DNA from: Lysobacteraceae bacterium NML95-0200 | GTDB taxonomy: Bacteria > Pseudomonadota > Gammaproteobacteria > Xanthomonadales > Xanthomonadaceae | NCBI GenBank assembly: GCA_002798255.1 | Contig: NWQQ01000004.1 | Coordinates: 1-58,537, forward strand | Length of the DNA: 58,537 nt | Direction: 5' to 3' | In this document: in pieces, positions 26,480 through 34,046 of the stretch | Numbering within the stretch: position 1 is the first letter of the stretch | How the letters are laid out: every line of letters begins with the position of its first letter | Program-made: the position numbers and the translations under genes | Notes under the pieces: generated by a model | What the model was told of the DNA's origin: nothing | The model's database searches: none | What the model saw: only the letters and a program-made list of their open reading frames with translations

Positions 26480-27165
26480 TGCCCCCTTATTTCACACAGC
26501 AGAGCCTTGACTTCCTGGGCAAGCTCGCCGCCAATAACCGCCGCGAATGGTTCCAGACGCACAAGGATGACTACCAGCGCCATGTGCGCGAGCCGTTCCA
26601 GCAGCTATTGGCCGACCTGATTGTGCCGCTTGCCGCCATCAGCCCGCATTTTCGTGCCGACCCCAAGCCCGTGGGCGGCTCACTGTTTCGCATCTACCGC
26701 GATACCCGCTACGCCAGCGACAAATCGCCCTACAAACCCTGGCAGGGGGCACAGCTTTTCCATGAACGCCGCAGGCAAGTCAGCGCGCCTGCGTTTTATC
26801 TGCATCTTGAGCCGGGGGAAAGTTTCATCGGCGCCGGACTTTGGCATCCGCCCACTGAAGTACAGCGGCATATCCGCCAGTTCATCTTTGAAAACCCGGA
26901 AAGCTGGGCGCGCGCCGCCCATGCCCCGGCACTGCGGGAGAACTTCCAAAGCTACAGTGAGGACATGCTGAAAAGGCCGCCGGCGGGCTTTCCGGCAGAC
27001 TTCCGCTTTATCGACGACCTGCGCCAACGCAGTTTCGTGCTGAGCCGCGCACTTGACGATGCCCAGATGACTTCCGCATCGCTGCTTGAAACCATCATCC
27101 AGAACCTTGAGCAACTTGCCCCGTTCGTTGACTACCTCTGCGCCGCACTGGATTTGGAGTTTTAA
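26479..27165 (+). CDS. DUF2461 domain protein
   Basis: The 228-residue protein shows DUF2461 landmarks: FLGKLAANNRREWFQTHKDDYQ at the N terminus, SLFRIYRDTRYASDKSPYKPWQGAQLF in the middle, and FYLHLEPGESFIGAGLWHPP. The function of the family is unknown. It overlaps sbcB by one base (TGATG) and closes the operon, converging with a 4-bp overlap on the nucleotidase gene. Confidence 0.85.
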   Translation: MPPYFTQQSLDFLGKLAANNRREWFQTHKDDYQRHVREPFQQLLADLIVPLAAISPHFRADPKPVGGSLFRIYRDTRYASDKSPYKPWQGAQLFHERRRQVSAPAFYLHLEPGESFIGAGLWHPPTEVQRHIRQFIFENPESWARAAHAPALRENFQSYSEDMLKRPPAGFPADFRFIDDLRQRSFVLSRALDDAQMTSASLLETIIQNLEQLAPFVDYLCAALDLEF

Positions 27166-28073
27166 TCCATATTCGCCACACCATGCGGCACATGCCCGGC
27201 GGCGACATGGCGGCGGGCGGAGTCGATGTTGTGACGACTGTCATCAAAGAAAATATCCGCACCAAAGGCTTCCAGAAACGCGCCTTTGTCGCGCCCTCCC
27301 AGAAACAGCGCCTCATCCAGACGCACGCCCCATTGCCGCAGCGTGCGAATCACCCGCTCATGCGCCGGTGCCGAGCGCGCCGTGACTAAAGCGGTGCGAA
27401 TCGGCGCGTTTTCATCGGCAGGATAGGCCTGCTGCAAATCGTGCAATGCCTGCAAAAAGCCACGAAACGGCCCGCCCGAGAGTGGCTCGTGAGCCCGTTC
27501 GCGCTCATGGCGGCCAAAAGCCTCGACCCCCTGCTCGCGCGAGACCCGTTCGCTTTCATCGCCAAAAATCACCGCATCGCCATCGAAGGCAATACGCAAC
27601 TGATCCTGCCGCGATTTGGGCGCACGTGCCGGCAGAATGGTCGCCGCCCCAATCCCCGCTTCCAGCGCACGGCGCACGGATTCGGGGTTGGCCGACAAGA
27701 ACAACTGCGCCCCGAACGGCTTGATATACGGCCATACCGGCGCACCGGAAGTAAGCGTGGCGCGGCGGATGGCAAGCCCGTGATGCTGGAAAGAATTGAA
27801 AAGGCGAAGGCCGGTATCGGCGGAATTGCGCGAGAGCAGAATCACCTCGATACGCGGATTGTCCGCCAGCGGGTCGGGATTGAGCGCCAGCAGTTTTTTC
27901 ACCAGGGGAAAGGCAATCCCCGGCGCCAGCGGCTCATCCTCACGCTCGCGTTGATAAGCGCAGAAAGCCTCCACACCTTCACGCTCAAACAACTCGTGGC
28001 TGTCCTCCATATCGAACAGCGCACGGGCGGTAATGGCAATAATCAGCGGACGGGATTGGGGATTGGTTTCCAT
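27162..28073 (-). CDS. Cytosolic 5'-nucleotidase (NT5C1-like)
   Basis: The 303-residue protein begins METNPQSRPLIIAITARALFDMEDSHELF and contains IEVILLSRNSADTGLRLFNS, RIAFDGDAVIFGDESE, RTALVTARSAPAHERVIRTLRQWG and DIFFDDSRHN. This matches the bacterial relatives of animal cytosolic 5'-nucleotidase I, a HAD-like phosphatase acting on nucleoside monophosphates. The nucleophile would be the Asp of AFDGDAVIF, which is an inference. The product is soluble with no signal. It is divergent from the DUF4198 operon, whose Fur-like promoter lies about 70-110 bp away. Confidence 0.8.
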   Translation of the reverse strand: METNPQSRPLIIAITARALFDMEDSHELFEREGVEAFCAYQREREDEPLAPGIAFPLVKKLLALNPDPLADNPRIEVILLSRNSADTGLRLFNSFQHHGLAIRRATLTSGAPVWPYIKPFGAQLFLSANPESVRRALEAGIGAATILPARAPKSRQDQLRIAFDGDAVIFGDESERVSREQGVEAFGRHERERAHEPLSGGPFRGFLQALHDLQQAYPADENAPIRTALVTARSAPAHERVIRTLRQWGVRLDEALFLGGRDKGAFLEAFGADIFFDDSRHNIDSARRHVAAGHVPHGVANMD

Positions 28074-28141
28074 ATTGCAAGCATGACAGAAGCCCGGCGC
28101 AAATACTGCCATTCATCACATTTCCTGGAATTAAACACAAT

Positions 28142-28187
28142 ATTGAGAATAGTTCCCGTTGACATTCTCATTAACAAGTCGTAAATT
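28142..28187 (+). promoter_or_regulatory. Sigma-70 promoter overlapped by a candidate Fur site
   Basis: A consensus -35 TTGACA (28159-28164) and a -10-like TAAATT (28182-28187) are 17 bp apart. The -35 is embedded in an inverted pair, ATTGAGAAT (28142-28150) and ATTCTCATT (28164-28172), resembling split Fur-box arms. This would place the DUF4198/EF-hand/TonB-receptor genes under iron repression. Confidence 0.6.
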
Positions 28188-28268
28188 ACCGCCCGCGCCG
28201 AGCCGCCCCGGCACCCGTTCAATCGGGCGGTATCGGCCTATCCATTTGCTCATCACCGGGTTTACGAC

Positions 28269-29060
28269 ATGAAAAAGCTCACTGTCGGCCTGCTTCTGGC
28301 ATTGGCCGCCCTGCCTGTTTCTGCACATACGCCTTATCTGCACGCCAAGGGTGAAATCACCGCCAATGGCGGGCTGGTTTCCATGGAAGCCTCGTTTGCC
28401 GAAAAATTCTTCATCCCCGAGGCAGCATTTGACAACAGCCAGTTCCAGCTCACTTCACCCGAAGGCAGGCGCCTGGCACCTGACCGGGTGGAAGTATGGA
28501 AAGCACGCACCCTGGCCGAGCACCGGCTGGACAAAACGCCGGGCACCTGGCGCTTCAGTACCGGCAAGCGCTACGGCGCGCTGTTTCGTGTTTGGGAAGT
28601 GGACGGCAAGCGCGAGTCCAGCCGTGATGCAGCGGTGAAAATCCCCGAAGGCGCAAAAATCATCAGCAATTTCCAGTCGGTCACCCGCGCTGAAACCTAT
28701 CTGACTGTAGGTGCGCCCAATCGCACTGCACTGGCTGCCCACGGTGAAGGGCTGGAAATTGTCGCCATCGACCATCCCACCGACCTGTATGTGGGCGAGC
28801 CATTCCGCTTCAACGTGCTGTTTGATGGCAAGCCGCTGGCTAACCAAAAAGTGGAAATCACCGAGGTCGTTTCCGATACCGGCAATACCCCGCAAGTCAT
28901 CACGCTCACTACCGATGCCGCAGGCAATGCCAGTTTCCGTTCCGAACGTGCTACCCGCTGGCTGGCGCTGACCCGGCACCGCACCCCGGCACCGCAGTCC
29001 AGCGGCGTGGCCGAATACAGCCATTCCTACACCCTTTCCTTCCGCACCCTGGCGCAATAA
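28269..29060 (+). CDS. DUF4198 periplasmic protein
   Basis: The 263-residue protein has a clear signal peptide ending PVSAHTPYL. The exposed HTPYL after the cleavage site and the later VDHP-like/YVGEPFRFNVLFDGKPL segment are typical of DUF4198, a family found beside TonB-dependent receptors and proposed to bind metals in the periplasm. The C-terminal half looks like an Ig-type beta domain. It is the first gene of a probable operon with an EF-hand protein (3-bp gap) and a TonB-dependent receptor. The AT-rich promoter region upstream carries Fur-like arms. Confidence 0.82.
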   Translation: MKKLTVGLLLALAALPVSAHTPYLHAKGEITANGGLVSMEASFAEKFFIPEAAFDNSQFQLTSPEGRRLAPDRVEVWKARTLAEHRLDKTPGTWRFSTGKRYGALFRVWEVDGKRESSRDAAVKIPEGAKIISNFQSVTRAETYLTVGAPNRTALAAHGEGLEIVAIDHPTDLYVGEPFRFNVLFDGKPLANQKVEITEVVSDTGNTPQVITLTTDAAGNASFRSERATRWLALTRHRTPAPQSSGVAEYSHSYTLSFRTLAQ

Positions 29061-29063
29061 ACC

Positions 29064-29900
29064 ATGACTCATACCCTGCTTTTCATCGCCCTTGCCGTAG
29101 CCCAGAACGCCGCGAACACGCCGGCTCCGCCGCCGACCTTCGCAGGCCACGGCAATAATGTGCAGAACTTCATCAATGCACATGACCTCAACAAGGATGG
29201 CGTGCTGACCCGCGAAGAATTTGAGACCTTCCGTCGCCAGCGCTTTGATGCCAGCGATTTTGACCGCAACGGCCATATCGACCTGCTGGAATATGTGCGC
29301 GAGTTTGACGAGCGCATCGACAAGCGCCTGAAGCCCGAGCTGGAAGCCACCCAGACCATGACCGAGCGCCGTTTCCAGTCGCTGGCCAAGGGGCAAAGCC
29401 ATATCAGCCGCGAGCGTTATGACGAGTCCGGCAACCGCGCCTTTGCCGCCTATAGCGAAGGCAAGCTGCCCGAGACCCTGCCTGCCGGTACGCCGCGCAG
29501 CATGCTTGGCCTGCCCACCAATCACACCAAGGGTGGAATGCTGGCGCTGTACGACCGCAATAGCGATGGCGCGCTGCCCCGCGAAGAATACGACGAAGTG
29601 CGCGATGAGCAGTTCAAACGCACCGATGCCAACCGTGATGGCAAACTCAGCCGCCACGAGTACGAAGCCGAATTCAACCAGCGCATCCACGCCCGGATCC
29701 ACGACTTGAAGACCCGCGAACTGCGTCAGGCCGGGGTACGCTTCGGGGTGCTGGACAAGGACAAGAACGACCAAATCGGCTGGGACGAATATCTGGCTTC
29801 GGGCATGAATCTGTTCAAGCGCACCGACCGCAATAACGACGGCAAGGTGGACAGCGTGGACGTGTCCATGCCCGCCCCTGCACGCAACAACGAAGGCTGA
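29064..29900 (+). CDS. Exported multi-EF-hand protein
   Basis: The 278-residue protein has a short hydrophobic leader (MTHTLLFIALAVAQ) and six EF-hand-like loops in three pairs: DLNKDGVLTREEF, DFDRNGHIDLLEY, DRNSDGALPREEY, DANRDGKLSRHEY, DKDKNDQIGWDEY and DRNNDGKVDSVDV. The fifth has Asn-Asp at the usual Gly position. This suggests calcium binding outside the cytoplasm. It starts three bases after the DUF4198 stop. A role in metal sensing or buffering with the neighbouring receptor is inferred from context only. Confidence 0.85.
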   Translation: MTHTLLFIALAVAQNAANTPAPPPTFAGHGNNVQNFINAHDLNKDGVLTREEFETFRRQRFDASDFDRNGHIDLLEYVREFDERIDKRLKPELEATQTMTERRFQSLAKGQSHISRERYDESGNRAFAAYSEGKLPETLPAGTPRSMLGLPTNHTKGGMLALYDRNSDGALPREEYDEVRDEQFKRTDANRDGKLSRHEYEAEFNQRIHARIHDLKTRELRQAGVRFGVLDKDKNDQIGWDEYLASGMNLFKRTDRNNDGKVDSVDVSMPAPARNNEG

Positions 29901-29911
29901 TTTTCTGCCTG

Positions 29912-29934
29912 CTGGCGCGGCTTGGCCGCGCCAG
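29912..29934 (+). terminator. Hairpin after the EF-hand gene
   Basis: A 9-bp stem (CTGGCGCGG and complement) with a CTTGG loop begins 11 bp after the stop codon. No T-run follows. Confidence 0.5.
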
Positions 29935-29943
29935 TGAATTTCC

Positions 29944-29993
29944 CCGGACACATGGCTTGCAGCATCACCCCTGCAAGGGTTTTTCGTGTCCGG
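29944..29993 (+). terminator. Nested hairpin with T-run between EF-hand and TonB-receptor genes
   Basis: Outer arms CCGGACAC (29944-29951) and GTGTCCGG (29986-29993) enclose an inner stem, CTTGCAG (29956-29962) with CTGCAAG (29971-29977), followed by GGTTTTT. The inner stem plus T-run is a rho-independent terminator. The outer pairing would remove the T-run from its free state, so the layout resembles a terminator or attenuator in the receptor leader. Confidence 0.6.
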
Positions 29994-30077
29994 AAAAAGC
30001 GCCCCTCCCCATAGCCACGCCCGGAAACACCGGAACGCAGCCAGAAGACGATTTTCAACTGCCTCTGGAGAACACCC

Positions 30078-32435
30078 ATGTCTCAGATTCCTGCGCGCCG
30101 CCTGCTCGCGCTTTCCATTTGCCTTGCACTCTCTCCCGCCGCTTTTGCCGATACGGCGCCCGGCACCGATGCCGCAGTCAGCTCGCTTGACCGCATCACC
30201 GTCAAAGGCCAGCGCACTGAAACCAGGAGCGCCAACCAAAACACGCAAACGGTCGATGCCGACCAGCTTGAAGAAGAAATGGCCAACTCGCTGGAGGATG
30301 CCATCCGCTATATCCCCGGCGTTGAAATGAACGATTTTGGCCAGCGTTTTGGCGATAACGGCCTGACCATCCGGGGGCTGAGCGGTGACCGGGTATCGAT
30401 GAGCATTGATGGCATGGAAATGCCCGAATCGGTGGAAAGCGCAGCCTCGCAGTTGTATGACTTTTTCCGCGCAGGCCGTGGCGCACCGGATATGGATACG
30501 CTCAAGCAAATCGAAATTGCCAAGGGCGCTGACAGCATCACCGCCGGCAGCGGCGCGCTGGGCGGCTCGGTATCGTTCCGCACCAAAGACCCGCATGACT
30601 ATCTGAAACCCGGCGTCAATGACAGCTACTTCGGCCTGAAGCTCGGCTATGCCGATGTCAACCAAGAAGCCAATGGCAGCCTGACCCTGGCCAACCGTAC
30701 CGGCATGGTGGAATCGATGCTGGTCTATACCCAGCGCCGTGGTCATGAAACCCAGGGCTGGTATTCCGACAGCCCAGCACGTACGGGCATTGGCCGCCGC
30801 ATTCGTGACCCGCTCAGCTTTGAAAGCCGCAGCATTCTCGCCAAGGTGGATTTCGTGCTCAGCCCCGCACACCGCATTGGCCTGGTTTACGACCGCCTGC
30901 AGGCAGAAAGCCTGATTGAAAACTTGAGCCGCAATTTTGGCCCCAATAGCCCCTATATCGAACGCTGGGGGGATGACGAAGTGCGCCGCCAACGCTACGG
31001 GCTGGAGTGGAACTGGAACGGCAACAACGCCGTATTCGACAATATGGAACTGCGCCTGGGGCGCATGAACTCGGACAATATTGCCCATACCCGCATCTTT
31101 GGCCTGTCACCGCGCCAAGCGGCCTGCAACTCGCCGCTGCCCTGCTGGCGTCTGGACGACCGCTCCTCACACCAGACCCGCGACCAGTTCAGCGTGGACT
31201 TTGACAAACGCTGGGGTGAGGCCGTGCGTCACCAGCTGGTGTACGGCCTGGCCTGGCAGCAAACCGAAATCGGCCAGGTGGACTTCCGCAGCTTCCATGA
31301 AAGCAGCGGCAATGTCATCCGTGACCCCTATCTGCAAGGCGGCCGCCTGCCGGACCTGGATACACGCCACTGGAATGTCTATGTGCGCGACCAAATCCGT
31401 CTCATGGATGACCGTCTGGGGCTGACGCTGGGCGCACGTTATGACAGCTACCAATACAACGCCACCGCCACACGCTACTTCCCTGACCGCGTCGGCGCAC
31501 TGGTACCGGCCAAGTTTGCTGCCCCGAGCTGGAGCGCCGGCCTTGACTGGAAGCTGGATGAACACAACACCCTGTGGCTGCAAACCGGGCGCGGCTTCCG
31601 CGCACCCAGCGCCAGCAATATGTATCTGGGGCTGAGCTCCACCGAGGCCACCAATGTCGCCACCGGCGAAACCGTGTACTTCTGGAACCAGGCATCCAAC
31701 CCGGAGCTTGAATCTGAAAAGAGCCTCAATATTGAGCTCGGCTGGCGCTGGGAAAGCCGCAATGCACGCTGGGGCATTTCCGCCTTCCATGATACCTATG
31801 ACAACCTCATCACCACCGGCACGGTGATGCGTACCCCGGAAATTACTTACCGGGTTTGTACTGGCGCCCCGCCACGCCAGACCTGCCGTACCGAGCAGGG
31901 CAATAACTACAACACCCCCATCAATGGCCTGAAGGCCGAAATCCGCGGTATCGAGATGAGCGGCATGCTGCGCCTGGGCAGCGCCTGGTTGTTGCAAGCC
32001 TCGCTCTCGCACAACAGCGGCAAGTTTGCCGATGGCCGCCCGGTGGAAAGCATCAACCCGGCCAGCGGCGTACTGGGACTGCGCTGGAACAGCCAGAACC
32101 AGCGCCTGAGCATCAGCACCCATCTGCGCCACAACCTGGCTAAAAAGCCCAGCGACCTGGCATCACTGCGCAACAGCTTTACCGGAGAAATGAACCGGCC
32201 GCTAAGCAGCGCCTGGAGCACGGTGGACTTGACCGCCAATTACCGACCCAACGCGCACTGGCGCATCAATGCAGGCGTGTACAACTTGTTTGACCGCAAG
32301 TACACCCCCTGGAACCGCCTGGCCTATGCCGTATTTGCCGATTCGCCGATTCATGGCGGCATGAGCATGGAAGGCCTGGGACGCCTGACATCCCCGGGAC
32401 GCAACTTCCGCCTCAGCGCAGCGTTCTCGTTCTAA
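30078..32435 (+). CDS. TonB-dependent outer-membrane receptor (hemoglobin/transferrin-receptor type)
   Basis: The 785-residue protein has a signal peptide ending AAFAD, then a TonB-box region (SLDRITVKGQR) and a plug domain (EDAIRYIPGVEMNDFGQRFGDNGLTIRGL, GADSITAGSGALGGSVSF). A 22-strand-type barrel follows, with the final FNLFDRKYTPWNRL-like repeat and a terminal FRLSAAFSF. The conserved RGFRAPSASNMYLG segment fits the heme/hemoglobin receptor subfamily. It imports a ligand using TonB energy. A GGAG site precedes the start. The Fur-like promoter 1.9 kb upstream and the DUF4198 partner suggest an iron or metal ligand; the exact ligand is not visible. Confidence 0.92.
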   Translation: MSQIPARRLLALSICLALSPAAFADTAPGTDAAVSSLDRITVKGQRTETRSANQNTQTVDADQLEEEMANSLEDAIRYIPGVEMNDFGQRFGDNGLTIRGLSGDRVSMSIDGMEMPESVESAASQLYDFFRAGRGAPDMDTLKQIEIAKGADSITAGSGALGGSVSFRTKDPHDYLKPGVNDSYFGLKLGYADVNQEANGSLTLANRTGMVESMLVYTQRRGHETQGWYSDSPARTGIGRRIRDPLSFESRSILAKVDFVLSPAHRIGLVYDRLQAESLIENLSRNFGPNSPYIERWGDDEVRRQRYGLEWNWNGNNAVFDNMELRLGRMNSDNIAHTRIFGLSPRQAACNSPLPCWRLDDRSSHQTRDQFSVDFDKRWGEAVRHQLVYGLAWQQTEIGQVDFRSFHESSGNVIRDPYLQGGRLPDLDTRHWNVYVRDQIRLMDDRLGLTLGARYDSYQYNATATRYFPDRVGALVPAKFAAPSWSAGLDWKLDEHNTLWLQTGRGFRAPSASNMYLGLSSTEATNVATGETVYFWNQASNPELESEKSLNIELGWRWESRNARWGISAFHDTYDNLITTGTVMRTPEITYRVCTGAPPRQTCRTEQGNNYNTPINGLKAEIRGIEMSGMLRLGSAWLLQASLSHNSGKFADGRPVESINPASGVLGLRWNSQNQRLSISTHLRHNLAKKPSDLASLRNSFTGEMNRPLSSAWSTVDLTANYRPNAHWRINAGVYNLFDRKYTPWNRLAYAVFADSPIHGGMSMEGLGRLTSPGRNFRLSAAFSF

Positions 32436-32455
32436 CCCAAACGGCGCATTTCAAG

Positions 32456-32487
32456 GCGAGCCTCCATATCTGGAGGCTCGCTTTTTT
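32456..32487 (+). terminator. Rho-independent terminator after the TonB receptor
   Basis: A perfect 11-bp stem (GCGAGCCTCCA and complement) with a TATC loop is followed by six T. It starts 20 bp after the stop. Confidence 0.92.
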
Positions 32488-32525
32488 GAATCCGCTTCCA
32501 AAAACAAACAGCCTCTTGGCAAGCG

Positions 32526-33800
32526 CTAAAGCCGCGCATCCACTGCCTGACGTGGCCAGATGGATTTGACATCAAATATCACGGCATCCGCTTTACCCAA
32601 TGCACGAATGGCTGCAGCATCCATATTGCGGAAGCCCGAGTGCGCCACCGCCAGCACGATGGCGTCATAGCCCCCTGGCTTGGGTGTTTCCAACAACTCG
32701 ATACCGTATTCCTGCCAGGTCTCCTCGGCATCCGCCCACGGGTCGTGAACATCGACGGCAGCGCCAGCTGCTTGCAGCGCTGCAATCACGTCCATCACTT
32801 TGCTGTTGCGAAGGTCGGGGCAGTCTTCTTTGAACGTCATGCCCATGACCAGTACGCGGGCGCCTTGCGGAGCTTTGCCGCGCTCGGCAAGCAATGCCAG
32901 CACCCGGCTTGCCACATGCGCCCCCATGCGGTTATTGATGCGGCGGGCAGTATCAATCAATTGCGGGTGATAGCCGGCAGATTCGGACTTGTGCAGCAGG
33001 TAGTACGGGTCAACGCCGATGCAGTGCCCGCCCACCAGCCCCGGCTGAAACGGCAAAAAATTCCATTTGCTGCCAGCGGCATCCAGTACATCACGGGTAT
33101 CCAGACTCAAACGGTCGAATACCAGCGCCAGCTCGTTGATGAGCGCAATATTGACATCGCGCTGGATGTTCTCGATCACCTTGGCGGCCTCGGCTACCCG
33201 AATGCTGGGCGCGCGATACGTGCCCGCAGTGATGATGCGCCGGTACAGGGCATCGACAAAATCCGCCGTCGCCGCATTGGAGCCGGAAGTCACTTTGACA
33301 ATATCCGCCAGCCGCCGCCTGTGGTCGCCGGGATTCACTCTCTCCGGGCTGTAACCACAGAAAAAATCCACGTTGAAGCGCAGCCCCGAGCCCTGCTCCA
33401 AGAGCGGCACGCAGATTTCTTCGGTAGTGCCCGGATACACGGTGGACTCGAAAATCACCACATCGCCTGGCTTCAGATGCGCAGCGACCAGTTCGCTGGC
33501 CGCCATCAATGGCTCAAGGTCAGGGTCGTGCGCAACATCGATGGGCGTCGGCACGGTGACGATATACACATTGCAGTTAGCAAGTGCCGCCGCATCAGCG
33601 CTGTAGCACAGTTGCGGTACGGCAAGAGCGTCATTGGGCACTTCCCGGGTACGGTCAATACCCGCTCGCAGCTCGGCAATACGCCCGGCATCGGTATCAA
33701 AACCCACAGTAGGAAAGTGCCGGGCAAAGGCCACCGCCAATGGCAGACCCACATAGCCCAGCCCTATCACGGCGATGTTTGCATCAGCAAGTTGCAGCAC
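32526..33800 (-). CDS. tviB: UDP-N-acetylhexosamine dehydrogenase (TviB/WbpO type)
   Basis: The 424-residue nucleotide-sugar dehydrogenase has the NAD motif IAVIGLGYVGLPLAVAFA, then ESTVYPGTTEE, EAAKVIENIQRDVNIALINE and the catalytic Cys in GLVGGHCIGVDPYYL. Length and sequence fit enzymes making UDP-GlcNAcA or UDP-GalNAcA for capsule and O-antigen. The start is set at GTG (33800), preceded by GGAGA; upstream codons would run into the tRNA remnant. No other polysaccharide gene is nearby. The original tRNA-Leu gene lay just upstream, so the integrative element now separates it from metG. Confidence 0.9.
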   Translation of the reverse strand: MLQLADANIAVIGLGYVGLPLAVAFARHFPTVGFDTDAGRIAELRAGIDRTREVPNDALAVPQLCYSADAAALANCNVYIVTVPTPIDVAHDPDLEPLMAASELVAAHLKPGDVVIFESTVYPGTTEEICVPLLEQGSGLRFNVDFFCGYSPERVNPGDHRRRLADIVKVTSGSNAATADFVDALYRRIITAGTYRAPSIRVAEAAKVIENIQRDVNIALINELALVFDRLSLDTRDVLDAAGSKWNFLPFQPGLVGGHCIGVDPYYLLHKSESAGYHPQLIDTARRINNRMGAHVASRVLALLAERGKAPQGARVLVMGMTFKEDCPDLRNSKVMDVIAALQAAGAAVDVHDPWADAEETWQEYGIELLETPKPGGYDAIVLAVAHSGFRNMDAAAIRALGKADAVIFDVKSIWPRQAVDARL

Positions 33801-33817
33801 AGCTGCTCTCCATTGTG

Positions 33818-33870
33818 TGCCCGGGGCGGGGCTCGAACCCGCATGGTGTTGCCACCGAGGGATTTTAAGT
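33818..33870 (-). pseudogene. Severed 3' half of the chromosomal tRNA-Leu(UAA)
   Basis: On the minus strand this reads from the anticodon loop (ACTTAAAAT) through CCCTCGGTGGCAACACC, the T-arm GCGGGTTCGAGCCCCGC and the acceptor strand CCCGGGC plus discriminator A. The 5' half lies 12.3 kb away at 46205-46244; joined at the 9-bp core the two give a canonical 84-nt tRNA-Leu with AGGGA/TCCCT anticodon stem and GCCCGGG/CCCGGGC acceptor. No CCA is encoded (CACA follows). The bases to its right do not rebuild a 5' half. Confidence 0.88.
33862..33870. other. Left attachment core (att)
   Basis: ATTTTAAGT, the complement of the tRNA-Leu(UAA) anticodon loop. It is identical to 46205-46213, and a third copy lies in the element-borne tRNA at 46062-46070. 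Confidence 0.85.
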
Positions 33871-33997
33871 TCACATTTTGCCATCATTTGGCAGCAGTTA
33901 GAGGCATTTAGGCTCCGCATCTCAACAAAATGATTGGCTGCGAAGGCGGTTTGGCCAAGAGTTCGGCATCCAGAGGCATACCTAGTCCGGCACCTGC

Positions 33998-34017
33998 ACG
34001 GTTCGCGGACGGTTCGC
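33998..34017 (+). promoter_or_regulatory. Paired ACGGTTCGC repeats, left arm-type sites
   Basis: ACGGTTCGC occurs at 33998-34006 and 34009-34017, just before the integrase start. A matching pair (second copy with one mismatch) lies at 45989-46009 near the other end. The layout suggests integrase arm sites or regulator sites controlling int. Confidence 0.55.
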
Positions 34018-34046
34018 CACCCTGGGCCAACAACTGGAGCACCGCC

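Noticed and set aside
28455-31088. An 877-codon open frame on the minus strand
   Set aside because: It runs antisense across DUF4198, the EF-hand gene and the start of the TonB receptor, and its product has no family pattern. High GC codon use commonly opens such shadow frames.
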